Shown piece by piece: positions 1 to 8,260 of a stretch of 21,900 nt of DNA. The stretch lies in the NCBI GenBank assembly GCA_964547415.1, contig CAZJNX010000063.1, positions 1 to 21,900 of the forward strand. Direction: 5' to 3'. How positions within the stretch are numbered: position 1 is the first letter of the stretch; the number at the start of each line of letters is the position of its first letter. The notes under the pieces were generated by a model. That model worked only from the letters and a program-made list of their open reading frames with translations. It ran no database searches and was not told where the DNA came from. The DNA comes from CAZJNX01 sp964547415. GTDB lineage: Bacteria; Pseudomonadota; Alphaproteobacteria; Rhizobiales; Amorphaceae. Position numbers and translations under genes: made by a program.

Positions 1-768
1 TGCCATGAGGGCCTCGTTGACCTGGTAGGGCCTCAAGAGATTGTGCCGCCGCTCGCGCTCGCGGTCGCCCATCGACAGCCACGTGTCGGTGACGACGCAG
101 TCGGCGCCGTCGACGGCCTCCGCCGGATCCTCCGTCACGACGATCTCGCCGCCCGCCGCGCGCGCCCGCTCGACCTCGTCGGCGCGGGGGGCGAGGATCG
201 CGGGCGTGGCGATCCGCAGGCGGAAGCCGAACTTCGGCGCGGCCTGGATCCAGGAGGCGCACACGTTGTTGCCGTCGCCCGTCCACGCCACCGTGCGCCC
301 CGCGATCGGCCCCTTGTGCTCCTCGTAGGTCATGACGTCGGCCATGATCTGGCAGGGGTGGCTCGCCTTCGTGAGCCCGTTGATGACGGGCACGGTCGCG
401 TGCTCGGCGAGCTCGCGCAGGGCGTCGTCGTCGAGGATGCGGATCATGATCGCGTCGACGTAGCGCGACAGGACGCGCGCGGTGTCCGAGATGGTCTCGC
501 CGCGGCCGAGCTGCATCTCCTGGCCCGTCAGCATCAGCGTCTCGCCGCCGAGCTCGCGCATGGCGACGTCGAACGAGACGCGGGTGCGGGTGGACGGCCG
601 CTCGAACACCATGGCGAGGACGAGGCCCGCGAGCGGCCCCTCCTTCGGGCGGCGGCGGGTGCGCGCCCGCTTCATGGCGAGCGCGTCGTCCATGATGGCC
701 CGGAGGTCGGCCGCGGCGACGTCCTCGATGGTGAGGAAGTGCCGCGGGGCGCCGTTCGCGCCGGCCAT
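1..768 (-). CDS. argF: Ornithine carbamoyltransferase, N-terminal 256 residues (partial, runs off left edge)
   Basis: Anabolic cytosolic ornithine carbamoyltransferase, which joins carbamoyl phosphate and ornithine to citrulline in arginine synthesis. The minus-strand reading from ATG at 768 gives the carbamoyl-phosphate motif FERPSTRTRVSF (STRT at residues 59-62), the HPCQ motif at 137-140 and DTWLSMG near the left edge. These are family signatures that separate ornithine from aspartate transcarbamoylases. The family is about 300-310 residues long, so roughly the last 50 residues, including the C-terminal catalytic Cys region, lie outside the window. The argD stop and this ATG share one base (TGATG, 770-766), so the two genes should be translationally coupled. 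No frameshift is visible in the part present. The call is secure; only the 3' end is unknown. Confidence 0.96.
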   Translation of the reverse strand, partial: MAGANGAPRHFLTIEDVAAADLRAIMDDALAMKRARTRRRPKEGPLAGLVLAMVFERPSTRTRVSFDVAMRELGGETLMLTGQEMQLGRGETISDTARVLSRYVDAIMIRILDDDALRELAEHATVPVINGLTKASHPCQIMADVMTYEEHKGPIAGRTVAWTGDGNNVCASWIQAAPKFGFRLRIATPAILAPRADEVERARAAGGEIVVTEDPAEAVDGADCVVTDTWLSMGDRERERRHNLLRPYQVNEALMA

Positions 769-1970
769 CAGTGCGCCCCCGGTCCGCTGGCCGCGGCGGC
801 CGACACGCGGCGCGCGGCGCCCGACAGCATGTCGAGGGCGGCGGAAAGGTCCGCCTCCTCCGCGACGAGGGGCGGCAGGAGGCGCACGGTGTTGTCGCCC
901 GCGGGCACGGTGAGAAGCCCCTCTTCCCGCGCGGCGACCACCACGTCGCCGGCCGCCGCCCGGCACTTGAGGCCGAGCATCAGCCCCTCGCCGCGCAGGG
1001 TCTCGAACACCTCTGGCGCGTCGTCCACGACGGCCGCGAGGCGCTGGCGGAAGTCCCTGCCCTTCTCGCGCACGCCCTCGAGGAATCCGTCGGCGAGGAC
1101 GACGTCGAGGACGGCGTTGCCGATGGCGCAGGCGAGCGCGTTGCCGCCGTAGGTGGAGCCGTGGGTGCCGGGCACCATCCCCGCCCCCGCCTCCTCCGTG
1201 GCGAGGCATGCGCCGAGGGGGAAGCCGCCGCCGATGGCCTTGGCGGAGGCCAGGATGTCGGGCGCGACGCCCGCCTGCTCGTGGGCGAAGAAGGTGCCGG
1301 TGCGGCCGATGCCGGACTGCACCTCGTCGAAGATGAGGAGGATGCCCGCCTCGTCGGCGATCTTGCGCAGCTCGGCGAGCGTCTGCCGGCCGAGGGGGCG
1401 GATGCCGCCCTCGCCCTGGATCGGCTCCACGAGGATCGCCGCCGTCTCGGGGCCGACGGCGGCGCGCACCGCCGCCACGTCGCCGAACGGCACCTGGTCG
1501 AAGCCCGGCAGCGGCGGCCCGAAGCCCTCGAGGTATTTCGGCGAGCCGCCCGCGGCGATGGTGGCGAGGGTGCGGCCGTGGAAGGCGCCCTGCATGGTCA
1601 CGATCCGGTGCCGCTCGGGCGCGCCCCGGTCGTGGTGGTAGCGCCGGGCGGTCTTGATGGCGGCCTCGACGGCCTCCGCGCCGGAGTTGGAGAAGAAGAC
1701 GCGGTCGGCGAAGGTGCTGGCCACCAGCCGCTCGGCGAGCCGCTCCTGCTCCGGAATCCGGTAGAGGTTGGAGGTGTGCCACACCTGGTCGGCGTGGGCC
1801 TTCAGCGTCTCCACGAGATGGGGATGGGCGTGGCCGAGGGCCGTCACGGCGATGCCGGAGCCGAAGTCGAGGTAACGTCGCCCGTCCGAACCCTCGAGCC
1901 AGGCGCCTCGGCCGGTCTCGAACGCGACGTTCGTCCGGGCATAGGTCGGAAAGAGGGCATCGAGGGACAT
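768..1970 (-). CDS. argD: Acetylornithine aminotransferase (PLP-dependent)
   Basis: Class III PLP aminotransferase of 400 residues that converts N-acetylglutamate semialdehyde to N-acetylornithine with glutamate as donor (fourth step of arginine synthesis); family members may also act on succinyl-diaminopimelate. Seen in sequence: SNSGAEAVEAA near residues 94-104 (phosphate-binding region), FDEVQSGIGRTG at about 214-225 with the PLP-contacting Asp, and ASAKAIGGGFPLGA with the Schiff-base lysine at about 244. The ATG at 1970 begins MSLDALFPTY, matches the usual family start and has GGAGA about 10 nt upstream. The frame stays open for 78 more codons upstream, but that part is Arg/Pro/Gly-rich non-homologous sequence and was excluded. 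It forms an operon with argF. Its promoter must lie in 1971-2459. Confidence 0.96.
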   Translation of the reverse strand: MSLDALFPTYARTNVAFETGRGAWLEGSDGRRYLDFGSGIAVTALGHAHPHLVETLKAHADQVWHTSNLYRIPEQERLAERLVASTFADRVFFSNSGAEAVEAAIKTARRYHHDRGAPERHRIVTMQGAFHGRTLATIAAGGSPKYLEGFGPPLPGFDQVPFGDVAAVRAAVGPETAAILVEPIQGEGGIRPLGRQTLAELRKIADEAGILLIFDEVQSGIGRTGTFFAHEQAGVAPDILASAKAIGGGFPLGACLATEEAGAGMVPGTHGSTYGGNALACAIGNAVLDVVLADGFLEGVREKGRDFRQRLAAVVDDAPEVFETLRGEGLMLGLKCRAAAGDVVVAAREEGLLTVPAGDNTVRLLPPLVAEEADLSAALDMLSGAARRVSAAAASGPGAH

Positions 1971-2046
1971 CGGGAGTCTGTCTCCGATCGGGGGTTGGGA
2001 AACGGGCACGCGGCCACGGCCCGGCGGCATCCACCGGCGGGAAAGT

Positions 2047-2055
2047 CGTGGATAA
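2047..2055 (-). promoter_or_regulatory. DnaA-box-like sequence (TTATCCACG)
   Basis: The minus strand reads TTATCCACG, one mismatch (last base) from the strong DnaA box TTATCCACA. It lies about 405 bp upstream of gcrA and 77 bp upstream of argD. DnaA directly activates gcrA in Caulobacter, so a box here is plausible, although the distance to gcrA is large. A 9-mer with one mismatch can occur by chance. Confidence 0.35.
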
Positions 2056-2350
2056 CCCGCATCGGCGCGCGGCGCCAGAGCGGGCGGCGCGGGGCCGACC
2101 TGCCGCCGCCCCGCCCCGGCGCGTCCCCGGGGCGGCCGCGCGCGCCACGCTCGTGGGCGCGAGCCCCGCCCCGCGGCCGGGCTGGCAAGCTGAAACCCGC
2201 GCAATGCGCCTCAGATGGGGAAAACCCGCACGGAAGCCGCGGACGCGGCGTCCGATGGTTGCCGCCGATTCACCCGATATTGTAGCTTTCAGCTCATGGG
2301 GCCACGACATATCGTACCTCGCCCGGCGCGAGGCTACACATCTGGTGGCC

Positions 2351-2359
2351 TGTGGACAA
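2351..2359 (-). promoter_or_regulatory. DnaA-box-like sequence (TTGTCCACA)
   Basis: The minus strand reads TTGTCCACA, one mismatch (position 3) from TTATCCACA. It lies about 100 bp upstream of the gcrA start codon, just downstream of the AT-richer likely promoter stretch. In Caulobacter DnaA activates gcrA transcription, so this is the better placed of the two candidate boxes. Whether it is functional is inferred from position only. Confidence 0.4.
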
Positions 2360-2459
2360 CCGGTGGGAACGGCGGGGAAGGCCGCGCGGCAGGGTTCGCC
2401 GCCACGGTTCGTTGCGCCCGTCGTCCGCCCGCCGCGAGACAAGCGCGAGGGGTGTCTCC

Positions 2460-3017
2460 ATGGCCTGGACCGAGGACCGCATCGAGCGGCTCAAGACCCT
2501 CTGGGCGGACGGCCTGTCGGCGAGCCAGATCGCGACCGCCCTCGGGGACGTCACCCGCAACGCGGTGATCGGCAAGATCCACCGGCTCGGCCTGTCGGGC
2601 CGCGGCGGCAAGGGACGGGTCGAGCCGCGCCCGGCCGCCAAGGCGGCCCGGCCGGCGGAGCGCCCGGCCCCGGCCGCGCCTGCCCCGGTCCCGGCCGCGC
2701 CCGCCCCGGCAAGCATGCGCGTGGCGGCGCCCCAGCCGGCCCTCCACCGGGCCCTCAGCGTCGGCAACACCGTCCTCAAGGCGCTGCCGGTGGAAGAGGA
2801 GGAAGCGGCGCCGGCGGCGAAGGCCGAGGTGGTGCCGCTCAGGACCGGCGTCACCATCGCCGAGCTCGGCTCCTCCACCTGCCGCTGGCCGCTCGGCGAC
2901 CCGGCCGAGCCCGGCTTCGCCTTCTGCGGCCATCGCACGGAGCCCGGCCAGCCCTACTGCGCCCAGCACCTGGAGCGGGCCTTCCAGAACCGCCAGCGCT
3001 CGAAGGCCGAGGGCTGA
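2460..3017 (+). CDS. gcrA: GcrA cell-cycle regulator
   Basis: GcrA of 185 residues. In Caulobacter it is a sigma-70 cofactor that binds CcrM-methylated GANTC sites and stimulates transcription of cell-cycle genes. The N-terminus from ATG at 2460 (MAWTEDRIERLKTLWADG) carries the DNA-binding helix-turn-helix, followed by ITRN-like VTRNAVIGKIHRLGLSGR at about 31-48. A Pro/Ala linker spans about 55-90. The conserved C-terminal RNA-polymerase-binding region has Cys141, Cys156, Cys167 and His170 in CRWP...FAFCGHR...YCAQH spacing. The frame opens upstream at 2352, but only the 2460 start gives the family N-terminus. The gene converges on phoB with 8 bp between stop codons. Upstream DnaA-like boxes and a GANTC site fit the known cell-cycle control of this gene in relatives. 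Confidence 0.95.
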   Translation: MAWTEDRIERLKTLWADGLSASQIATALGDVTRNAVIGKIHRLGLSGRGGKGRVEPRPAAKAARPAERPAPAAPAPVPAAPAPASMRVAAPQPALHRALSVGNTVLKALPVEEEEAAPAAKAEVVPLRTGVTIAELGSSTCRWPLGDPAEPGFAFCGHRTEPGQPYCAQHLERAFQNRQRSKAEG

Positions 3018-3025
3018 CCGGCGGC

Positions 3026-3730
3026 TCAGGCCCGGCCGCCCGCGCCGAACTGGTCGTCGAAGGCGTAGCCCGCGCCGCGCACGGTCCGGATCGGGTCGCG
3101 GGCCTTGCCCCGGTTGATGGCCTTGCGCAGGCGGCCCACGTGGACGTCGACCGTGCGCTCGTCCACGTAGACGTCGTGGCCCCACACCCCGTCGAGGAGT
3201 TGCTCGCGGCTGAAGACGCGGCCCGGCGACTGCATGAGGAACTCGAGGAGGCGGAACTCGGTCGGCCCCAGGTGTACCTCGCGGCCGCCGCGGCGAACCC
3301 GGTGGGTCGTCCGGTCGAGCTCGATGTCGCCCGCCGACAGGACGGAGGAGACCGTCTCGGGCTTGGTGCGCCGCAGGACGGCACGGATCCGCGCCAGCAG
3401 CTCCGGGATCGAGAAGGGCTTGACCACGTAGTCGTCCGCGCCCGTGGACAGGCCGCGGATGCGCTCCGTCTCCTCGCCCCGCGCGGTCAGCATGATGATG
3501 GGGACGAGCTCGGTCTGCGGGCGCGAGCGCAGGCGACGGCACAGCTCGATGCCGGACAGCCCCGGCAGCATCCAGTCGAGCACCACGATGTCCGGGACGT
3601 TCTCGCGCAGGCGCAGCTCCGCCTCGTCGCCCCGGGCGCAGGCGTCCACCTGGAAGCCGTCCGCCTCCAGGTTGTAGCGCAACAGGAGCGTCAACGGCTC
3701 CTCGTCCTCGACGATCATCACCTTCGGCAT
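3026..3730 (-). CDS. phoB: Phosphate regulon response regulator PhoB
   Basis: OmpR/PhoB-class response regulator of 234 residues. Receiver domain at about 1-120 with acidic pocket E8-D9, phosphoacceptor Asp52 (VVLDWMLPG), Thr82 and Lys104 (YVVKPF). The C-terminal winged-helix DNA-binding domain at about 130-228 ends in the typical RTVRGAGYAF. When phosphorylated by PhoR it should bind PHO boxes such as those at 9446-9485 and 10910-10927. It is the last gene of the minus-strand pho locus, 82 bp downstream of phoU. Full length and intact. Base composition is like the surrounding chromosome (about 72% G+C in a counted line), unlike the pst genes. It converges with gcrA, leaving 8 bp for both 3' ends. 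Confidence 0.96.
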   Translation of the reverse strand: MPKVMIVEDEEPLTLLLRYNLEADGFQVDACARGDEAELRLRENVPDIVVLDWMLPGLSGIELCRRLRSRPQTELVPIIMLTARGEETERIRGLSTGADDYVVKPFSIPELLARIRAVLRRTKPETVSSVLSAGDIELDRTTHRVRRGGREVHLGPTEFRLLEFLMQSPGRVFSREQLLDGVWGHDVYVDERTVDVHVGRLRKAINRGKARDPIRTVRGAGYAFDDQFGAGGRA

Positions 3731-3812
3731 CGGCCCGTGTCCCCGGCGCGCACGGCGAGGGCCCTGCCCGCCCCGTCCGGCGGGCGTGCCTCACCGGCGC
3801 CTCGCCGTCCCC

Positions 3813-4544
3813 TTAGCGTTCGTCTCCGAAGTCGGCCGGGATCAGGCTGGTGACGTCCCGCTTCGGCCGGTCCTCGGGAAGCTGCTCGCCGGTGACGAGG
3901 AAGTGGATGTCCTCGGCGATGTTGGTGGCGTGGTCCCCGATCCGCTCGATGTTCTTGGCGCAGAACAACAGGTGGGTGCAGATCGTGATGTTCCGCGGAT
4001 CCTCCATCATGTAGGTGAGGAGCTCGCGGAACAGGGACGTGTAGATCGCGTCCACCTCGCCGTCGCGGTCGCGCACGTCGCGGGCGGCGACGAGGTCCTG
4101 GGTGGTGAAGGCGTCGAGCACCGTCTTCAGCTGCGCGTGCGCGATGTCGGACATCTGCTCGACGCCGAAGAACAGGCGCTGGGAGTGGAAGCGATGCTCC
4201 ATGGCGAGGACGCGCTTGGCGGTGTTCTTGGCGAGGTCGCCCACCCGCTCGAGGTCGCCGGAGATTCGCATGGCCGCGATCACCTGGCGCAGGTCCTTGT
4301 CGACCGGCTGGTGGGCGGCGATCAGCGAGATGGCCGTGTACTCGAGGTCCCGCTGCATGGCGTCGAGCCGCGCGTCGGCGCCGATCACCGTGCGGGCGAG
4401 GTCCGCGTCCGCGCCCGACAGGGCCGTCAGGCTGTCGAGGACGAGGCGCTCGGCAAGGCCCCCCATCTCCGCGATCTTCGCCCGGAGGCCGGTCAGCTCC
4501 CGCTTCAGCCCGGCGTCCTCGCCACCGTGTTCGCTCTCCGTCAT
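3813..4544 (-). CDS. phoU: Phosphate signalling protein PhoU
   Basis: Cytoplasmic all-helical PhoU of 243 residues. It links the PstSCAB transporter to PhoR and keeps PhoR in the phosphatase state when phosphate is plentiful. Two PhoU repeats are visible. The first has MRISGDLERVGDLAKNTAKR (about residue 94) and the second CAKNIERIGDHATNIAEDI (about 198); these are the metal-cluster E/D-x-x-x-D motifs of the family. The ATG at 4544 (MTESEHGG) was chosen because the 19 in-frame residues before it are low-complexity and unrelated to PhoU. It lies 92 bp downstream of pstB in the same direction and should share its transcript. The GC content is native-like. No anomaly seen. Confidence 0.95.
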   Translation of the reverse strand: MTESEHGGEDAGLKRELTGLRAKIAEMGGLAERLVLDSLTALSGADADLARTVIGADARLDAMQRDLEYTAISLIAAHQPVDKDLRQVIAAMRISGDLERVGDLAKNTAKRVLAMEHRFHSQRLFFGVEQMSDIAHAQLKTVLDAFTTQDLVAARDVRDRDGEVDAIYTSLFRELLTYMMEDPRNITICTHLLFCAKNIERIGDHATNIAEDIHFLVTGEQLPEDRPKRDVTSLIPADFGDER

Positions 4545-4636
4545 GGTCTCGATCGTCCCCGTGCCGTGACCCGCCCCCGGCCGATGACCGGAGCGGGGCA
4601 CGGCCAGTCTCGGTGCCTGCCCGGCCCGGCGCCAGC

Positions 4637-5485
4637 TCAGCCGAACACGCCGGTGATGTAGTCGCGGGTGCGCGGCTCGGTCGGGTCATTGAAGATCACC
4701 TCCGTCGGCCCCTCCTCCACGAGGGTGCCGAGGTGGAAGAAGGCGGTGCGCTGGGACACGCGGGCCGCCTGCTGCATGGAGTGGGTGACGATCACGATGG
4801 TGTAGTGCTCGCGCAGCTCCTCGATCAGCTCCTCCACCTTGGCGGTGGCGATCGGGTCGAGGGCCGAGCACGGCTCGTCCATCAGGATGAACTCCGGGCT
4901 GACGGCGATGGCCCGCGCGATGCACAGGCGCTGCTGCTGCCCGCCCGACAGGCCGGTGCCCGCCTCGCCAAGGCGGTCCTTCACCTCCTCCCAGAGGCCC
5001 GCGCGGCGCAGGCTCCTTTCCACGACCTCCTCGAGCGCCGCCTTCCCCGAGGCGAGGCCGTGGATCCGCGGCCCGTAGGCGATGTTCTCGAAGATCGACT
5101 TCGGGAACGGGTTCGGCTTCTGGAACACCATGCCGACGCGGGCGCGCAGTTCAACCACGTCGAGGTCCGGATCGTTTATGTCGCGACCATCGAGCTCGAT
5201 TTTGCCGGTGACACGGCACGCGTCGATGGTGTCGTTCATCCGGTTGATGCAACGAGGGAACGTCGACTTGCCGCAACCGGACGGGCCGATGAAAGCGGTC
5301 ACCGCCCTCTCAGGGATATCGTTCGAGACATCAAACAATGCCTGTTTCGTGCCGTAGAAGACATTGACGTCCGAAGCGACGACACTCGGCCTGCGTGGGT
5401 CCGGATCCGGGATCCGGATGGTCTGGAACCGCTCCGGCGTCAGTTCGTCCACAGCCACCTTCATTTTCTGGTCCCGCGTCATCAT
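4637..5485 (-). CDS. pstB: Phosphate ABC transporter ATP-binding protein PstB
   Basis: ATPase of the high-affinity phosphate importer, about 282 residues from ATG at 5485. Walker A GPSGCGKST (67-75), Q-loop in MVFQKPNPFP, signature LSGGQ (179-183), Walker B FILMDEP (199-205) and switch His235 are all present. Alternative starts are ATG at 5482 and ATG at 5464 (MKVAVDE). No start has a strong Shine-Dalgarno, so the exact N-terminus is uncertain. An upstream frame extension to 5563 overlaps pstA and was rejected. Oddities: residue 77, right after Walker A, is Pro (STFPRC) where the family usually has Leu. Composition also changes within the gene: counted lines go from 77% G+C near 4921-4980 to 55-60% at 5281-5400, suggesting a recombination joint. 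Confidence 0.95.
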   Translation of the reverse strand: MMTRDQKMKVAVDELTPERFQTIRIPDPDPRRPSVVASDVNVFYGTKQALFDVSNDIPERAVTAFIGPSGCGKSTFPRCINRMNDTIDACRVTGKIELDGRDINDPDLDVVELRARVGMVFQKPNPFPKSIFENIAYGPRIHGLASGKAALEEVVERSLRRAGLWEEVKDRLGEAGTGLSGGQQQRLCIARAIAVSPEFILMDEPCSALDPIATAKVEELIEELREHYTIVIVTHSMQQAARVSQRTAFFHLGTLVEEGPTEVIFNDPTEPRTRDYITGVFG

Positions 5486-5516
5486 TTCAGGATGGAAACA
5501 GTGAATGGCACGATGC

Positions 5517-6827
5517 CTACCATCTTCTCTGCAGGCGGTTGCGAAGGATGATCGCAAGCGCATTCATGAAGAAAAGAAAGCCAAGCAGCACGAGAATGCC
5601 TGCCGACGTGCGAGCGACGAAGCCACGCTCGGGACTGTCGGCCCAGATGAAGATCTGGGTCGGAAGCGCGGTCGACGGGTCCAGGATCCCCCCAGGCGGG
5701 CTGGTGATGAAGGCGTTCATGCCGATCAGCAGCAAGGGGGCGGTCTCGCCGAGGGCCTGCGCCAGGCCGATGATGGTCCCGGTCAGGATGCCCGGCATCG
5801 CCAGCGGCAGGATGTGGTGCATGACCACCTGATGCCTGGACGCGCCCATGCCGAGCGCCCCCTCCCTGATTGACGGCGGGACCGACTTCAGCGCCGCTCG
5901 CGTCACGATGATGATCGTCGGAAGGGTCATCAGCGCGAGCACCATACCCCCGACCAGCGGGGCAGAGCGTGGCAGACCGAATATCTGGATGAAGACGGCA
6001 AGACCCAGCAAACCGAAAACGATGGACGGCACTGCAGCCAAGTTGTTGATGTTCACCTCGATCAGGTCGGTCCAGCGGTTCTTCGGCGCGAACTCCTCCA
6101 GGTAGACGGCGGCGGCGATCCCGACCGGGAAGCTGATCAGGAAGCATACGAGAAGGGCATAGAATGACCCGACGATCGCGCCCGCCAGGCCCGCCAGTTC
6201 CGGGAACCGGCTGTCGGCGTTGAAGAACAGCCCCCAGTTGAAAGGTGCCGAGACCATGGCGCGGCGGTCCAGCTCGTCGAACAAGGCGATCTCCGCGTCC
6301 GAGACGCGCCGACGGCTGTCCGGCGTTTCTCGGCTGATCGCTCCCTTGTTGAGCTGGTCGATGGGGTCGGCAGCCGGTATCGCCATCGGAACGGTTCGAC
6401 CGATCAGGGACGGGTCGGCGATCACCCGGTCGCGGATGATAAATTGGGCATTCCGCGGCAGCATCGACTGGAGAGTGCGGATCTTGTCAGGATCCAGGTC
6501 GGGAAAATCCGCGGTCAAAGACTGGCGCAGGATTGCCCGATAATCGCCGGCCCGCGGATTGTCCGCATCGATCTCCGCGGCGTCGAGCGTTATCGGGACG
6601 GTGATCATGGTCTGCACGAAGGCCTGGTAGCCGTTCACGATCAACGACGTCAGCAGGATCGCGAGCAGCCCGATCGCCGTGGAGATCGCCGCTATTCCGA
6701 GAAACTGGAGGTGTCGGTCGGACCGGTGCCGTCGCCGCCGGTTCGCAGAGGCCGCATCGGTATCCCAGACGCCGCTGCCAGCGGTCGACGACGCGATGTT
6801 GTCGGACTTCGCACTCATGTCAGTCAT
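5517..6827 (-). CDS. pstA: Phosphate ABC transporter permease PstA (with N-terminal DUF3333-type extension)
   Basis: Inner-membrane permease of 436 residues, longer than the roughly 300-residue E. coli form. The N-terminal part (about 1-210) has one membrane segment near residue 42-65 and a long soluble loop, the layout of the DUF3333-type PstA extension common in Alphaproteobacteria. The MetI-like permease core follows, with several membrane helices and the ATPase-coupling EAA loop IREGALGMGASRHQVV before LPLAMPGILTG. The ATG at 6827 overlaps the pstC stop by 8 nt; a second ATG three codons in (6818) is equally possible. Stop at 5517, 31 bp before pstB. Counted lines show about 60-67% G+C, below the flanking chromosome. 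Confidence 0.94.
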   Translation of the reverse strand: MTDMSAKSDNIASSTAGSGVWDTDAASANRRRRHRSDRHLQFLGIAAISTAIGLLAILLTSLIVNGYQAFVQTMITVPITLDAAEIDADNPRAGDYRAILRQSLTADFPDLDPDKIRTLQSMLPRNAQFIIRDRVIADPSLIGRTVPMAIPAADPIDQLNKGAISRETPDSRRRVSDAEIALFDELDRRAMVSAPFNWGLFFNADSRFPELAGLAGAIVGSFYALLVCFLISFPVGIAAAVYLEEFAPKNRWTDLIEVNINNLAAVPSIVFGLLGLAVFIQIFGLPRSAPLVGGMVLALMTLPTIIIVTRAALKSVPPSIREGALGMGASRHQVVMHHILPLAMPGILTGTIIGLAQALGETAPLLLIGMNAFITSPPGGILDPSTALPTQIFIWADSPERGFVARTSAGILVLLGFLFFMNALAIILRNRLQRRW

Positions 6828-8196
6828 ACTGCTCTCGATACTTCCGCACCAGACGGAGGGCGACGACGTTCAGTATCAGCGTGATGACGAACAGCATCAG
6901 CCCGAGCGCGAAGGCGGCAAGGGTCTTCGGGTTGTCGAAGGCGGTGTCGCCGATCAGGAGCGTCACGATCTGGACGGTCACGGTCGTCACGCTGTCGATC
7001 GGATTGAAGGTCAGGCTCGCGATGATGCCAGCCGCCATGACCACGATCATGGTCTCGCCGATCGCCCGACTCACCGCCAGCAGGATGCCACCGACGATCC
7101 CGGGCAGTGCGGCCGGCAGGAGGACCTGAACCATGGTCTCCCCCCGCGTGGCACCGAGGGCGAGCGACCCGTCCCGCATGGAGCGTGGAACGGCGCGAAT
7201 GGCGTCGTCCGACAGGGACGAGATGAACGGAATGATCATAATCCCCATCACCGCGCCCGCGGCGAGCGCGCTGTTCGGCGAGACGGCGATCCCGAGCATC
7301 GACCCGAAGTCGCGCATGGCGGGGGCGACGATGAGGACGGCGAAGAAGCCGTAGACGACGGTCGGTATGCCGGCGAGGATCTCGAGAACCGGCTTCACGA
7401 TCGCCTGCATGCGCTCGGACGCATACTCGGTGAGGTAGATCGCCGTGAACAGGCCGATCGGTGTCGCGACCAGCATCGCGATGGTCGCGATCAGGATGGT
7501 GCCGGTAAAGACGGGGATCGCGCCGAAGGCGCCCTCGGCGGCGACCTGATCGGAGCGGATGGCGATCTGGGGCTCCCATGAAAAGCCGAACAGGAACTCG
7601 TGGATCGGGACCAGGCGAAAGAACGCCCAGGCCTCGTAGACGAGGGATACGATGATGCCGATGGTCGTCAGGATCGCGACGACAGCGCAGGCGATCATGA
7701 GCCCCGAGATCACGCGCTCGACGTTGTTACGTGCGCGAAAGCGCGGCGCAAGCCGCTGTCGGGCGACGAAAAGGGTGACGAGCATCAGGGCGAGGATGAC
7801 TACCAGCATGGCCCAGCGGGCGATCCACTGCCACGCGACGAGCCGTTCGGCGGCCGAGACGATCTCGGGGCTCGGTTGCCCGAATATCTGCCCGCTCGCA
7901 ACGTTCCGGATTTCCTGCAGGTAAAGATTGATCTGCGCGTCGCTCGCGCCCGTCGTCATGTTGGGAGGCAGGCTCGTGACGATCAGCTGCTCGACGACCG
8001 AATCCTGCATGAGCGCCCACAAAAGGACGAGGAAGAAGGCCGGAATACCGACCCATACGGCGACGAAGGCGCCATGGTAGCCGGGCAGCGAATGCAGGCT
8101 CTGCCCGGCGGTCGCGAAGCCCGATGCGGTGCTGCGGCCGACGTAGAAGGCCACAAGTGACATCGCGATGATGAGCAGGAACGCGTAGCCGACCAT
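6820..8196 (-). CDS. pstC: Phosphate ABC transporter permease PstC (long form)
   Basis: Inner-membrane permease of 458 residues, the long alphaproteobacterial type. Three hydrophobic segments in the first 150 residues form an extra N-terminal domain with a periplasmic loop. The MetI-like core then has about six membrane helices and the EAA coupling loop RDGSLALGATRGETMV followed by LLPAALPGIVGG. The ATG at 8196 has AGAGG about 8 nt upstream, which supports the start. It overlaps pstA by 8 nt, so the two permeases should be translationally coupled; they form the PstCA channel fed by PstS and powered by PstB. A 114-bp gap containing a perfect hairpin separates it from pstS. G+C is about 58% in a counted line, low for this window. 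Confidence 0.95.
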   Translation of the reverse strand: MVGYAFLLIIAMSLVAFYVGRSTASGFATAGQSLHSLPGYHGAFVAVWVGIPAFFLVLLWALMQDSVVEQLIVTSLPPNMTTGASDAQINLYLQEIRNVASGQIFGQPSPEIVSAAERLVAWQWIARWAMLVVILALMLVTLFVARQRLAPRFRARNNVERVISGLMIACAVVAILTTIGIIVSLVYEAWAFFRLVPIHEFLFGFSWEPQIAIRSDQVAAEGAFGAIPVFTGTILIATIAMLVATPIGLFTAIYLTEYASERMQAIVKPVLEILAGIPTVVYGFFAVLIVAPAMRDFGSMLGIAVSPNSALAAGAVMGIMIIPFISSLSDDAIRAVPRSMRDGSLALGATRGETMVQVLLPAALPGIVGGILLAVSRAIGETMIVVMAAGIIASLTFNPIDSVTTVTVQIVTLLIGDTAFDNPKTLAAFALGLMLFVITLILNVVALRLVRKYREQYD

Positions 8197-8260
8197 CGGC
8201 CAACCTCTCGGCGGTCTGGAAAAGGGGGCTCCGCGGCCGCCCCGAACATCATGAAGGAAG

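Larger units (their letters stand above)
1971..2459. promoter_or_regulatory. Divergent argD / gcrA intergenic region
   Basis: This 489-bp stretch holds no convincing gene; the open frames crossing it are Arg/Pro/Ala-rich and match nothing recognisable. It must contain the leftward argD promoter and the rightward gcrA promoter. The part at about 2265-2345 is markedly more AT-rich than its surroundings and is the likeliest gcrA promoter location, but no clean -35/-10 pair at standard spacing was found. Seen inside it are two DnaA-box-like sequences (2047-2055 and 2351-2359) and a GATTC (GANTC) site at 2267-2271. A GAGTC at 1974-1978 lies in the argD ribosome-binding region and is probably incidental. 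Confidence 0.6.

Noticed and set aside
1971..2204. N-terminal extension of argD
   Set aside because: The 78 extra residues are low-complexity and absent from the family; the 1970 ATG has a Shine-Dalgarno and a normal N-terminus.
2047..2359. Replication origin suggested by DnaA-like boxes
   Set aside because: Only two imperfect boxes 300 bp apart, no AT-rich unwinding element, and no origin-linked genes nearby; regulation of gcrA is a simpler reading.
2366..2410. EcfG-type promoter in front of gcrA (GGAAC near 2366)
   Set aside because: No CGTT occurs at 16-18 nt; the next one is far too distant.
2048..3853. Long plus-strand frame over gcrA and phoB
   Set aside because: Runs out of frame through gcrA and antisense to phoB; the translation is Pro/Arg/Ala-rich without recognisable motifs.
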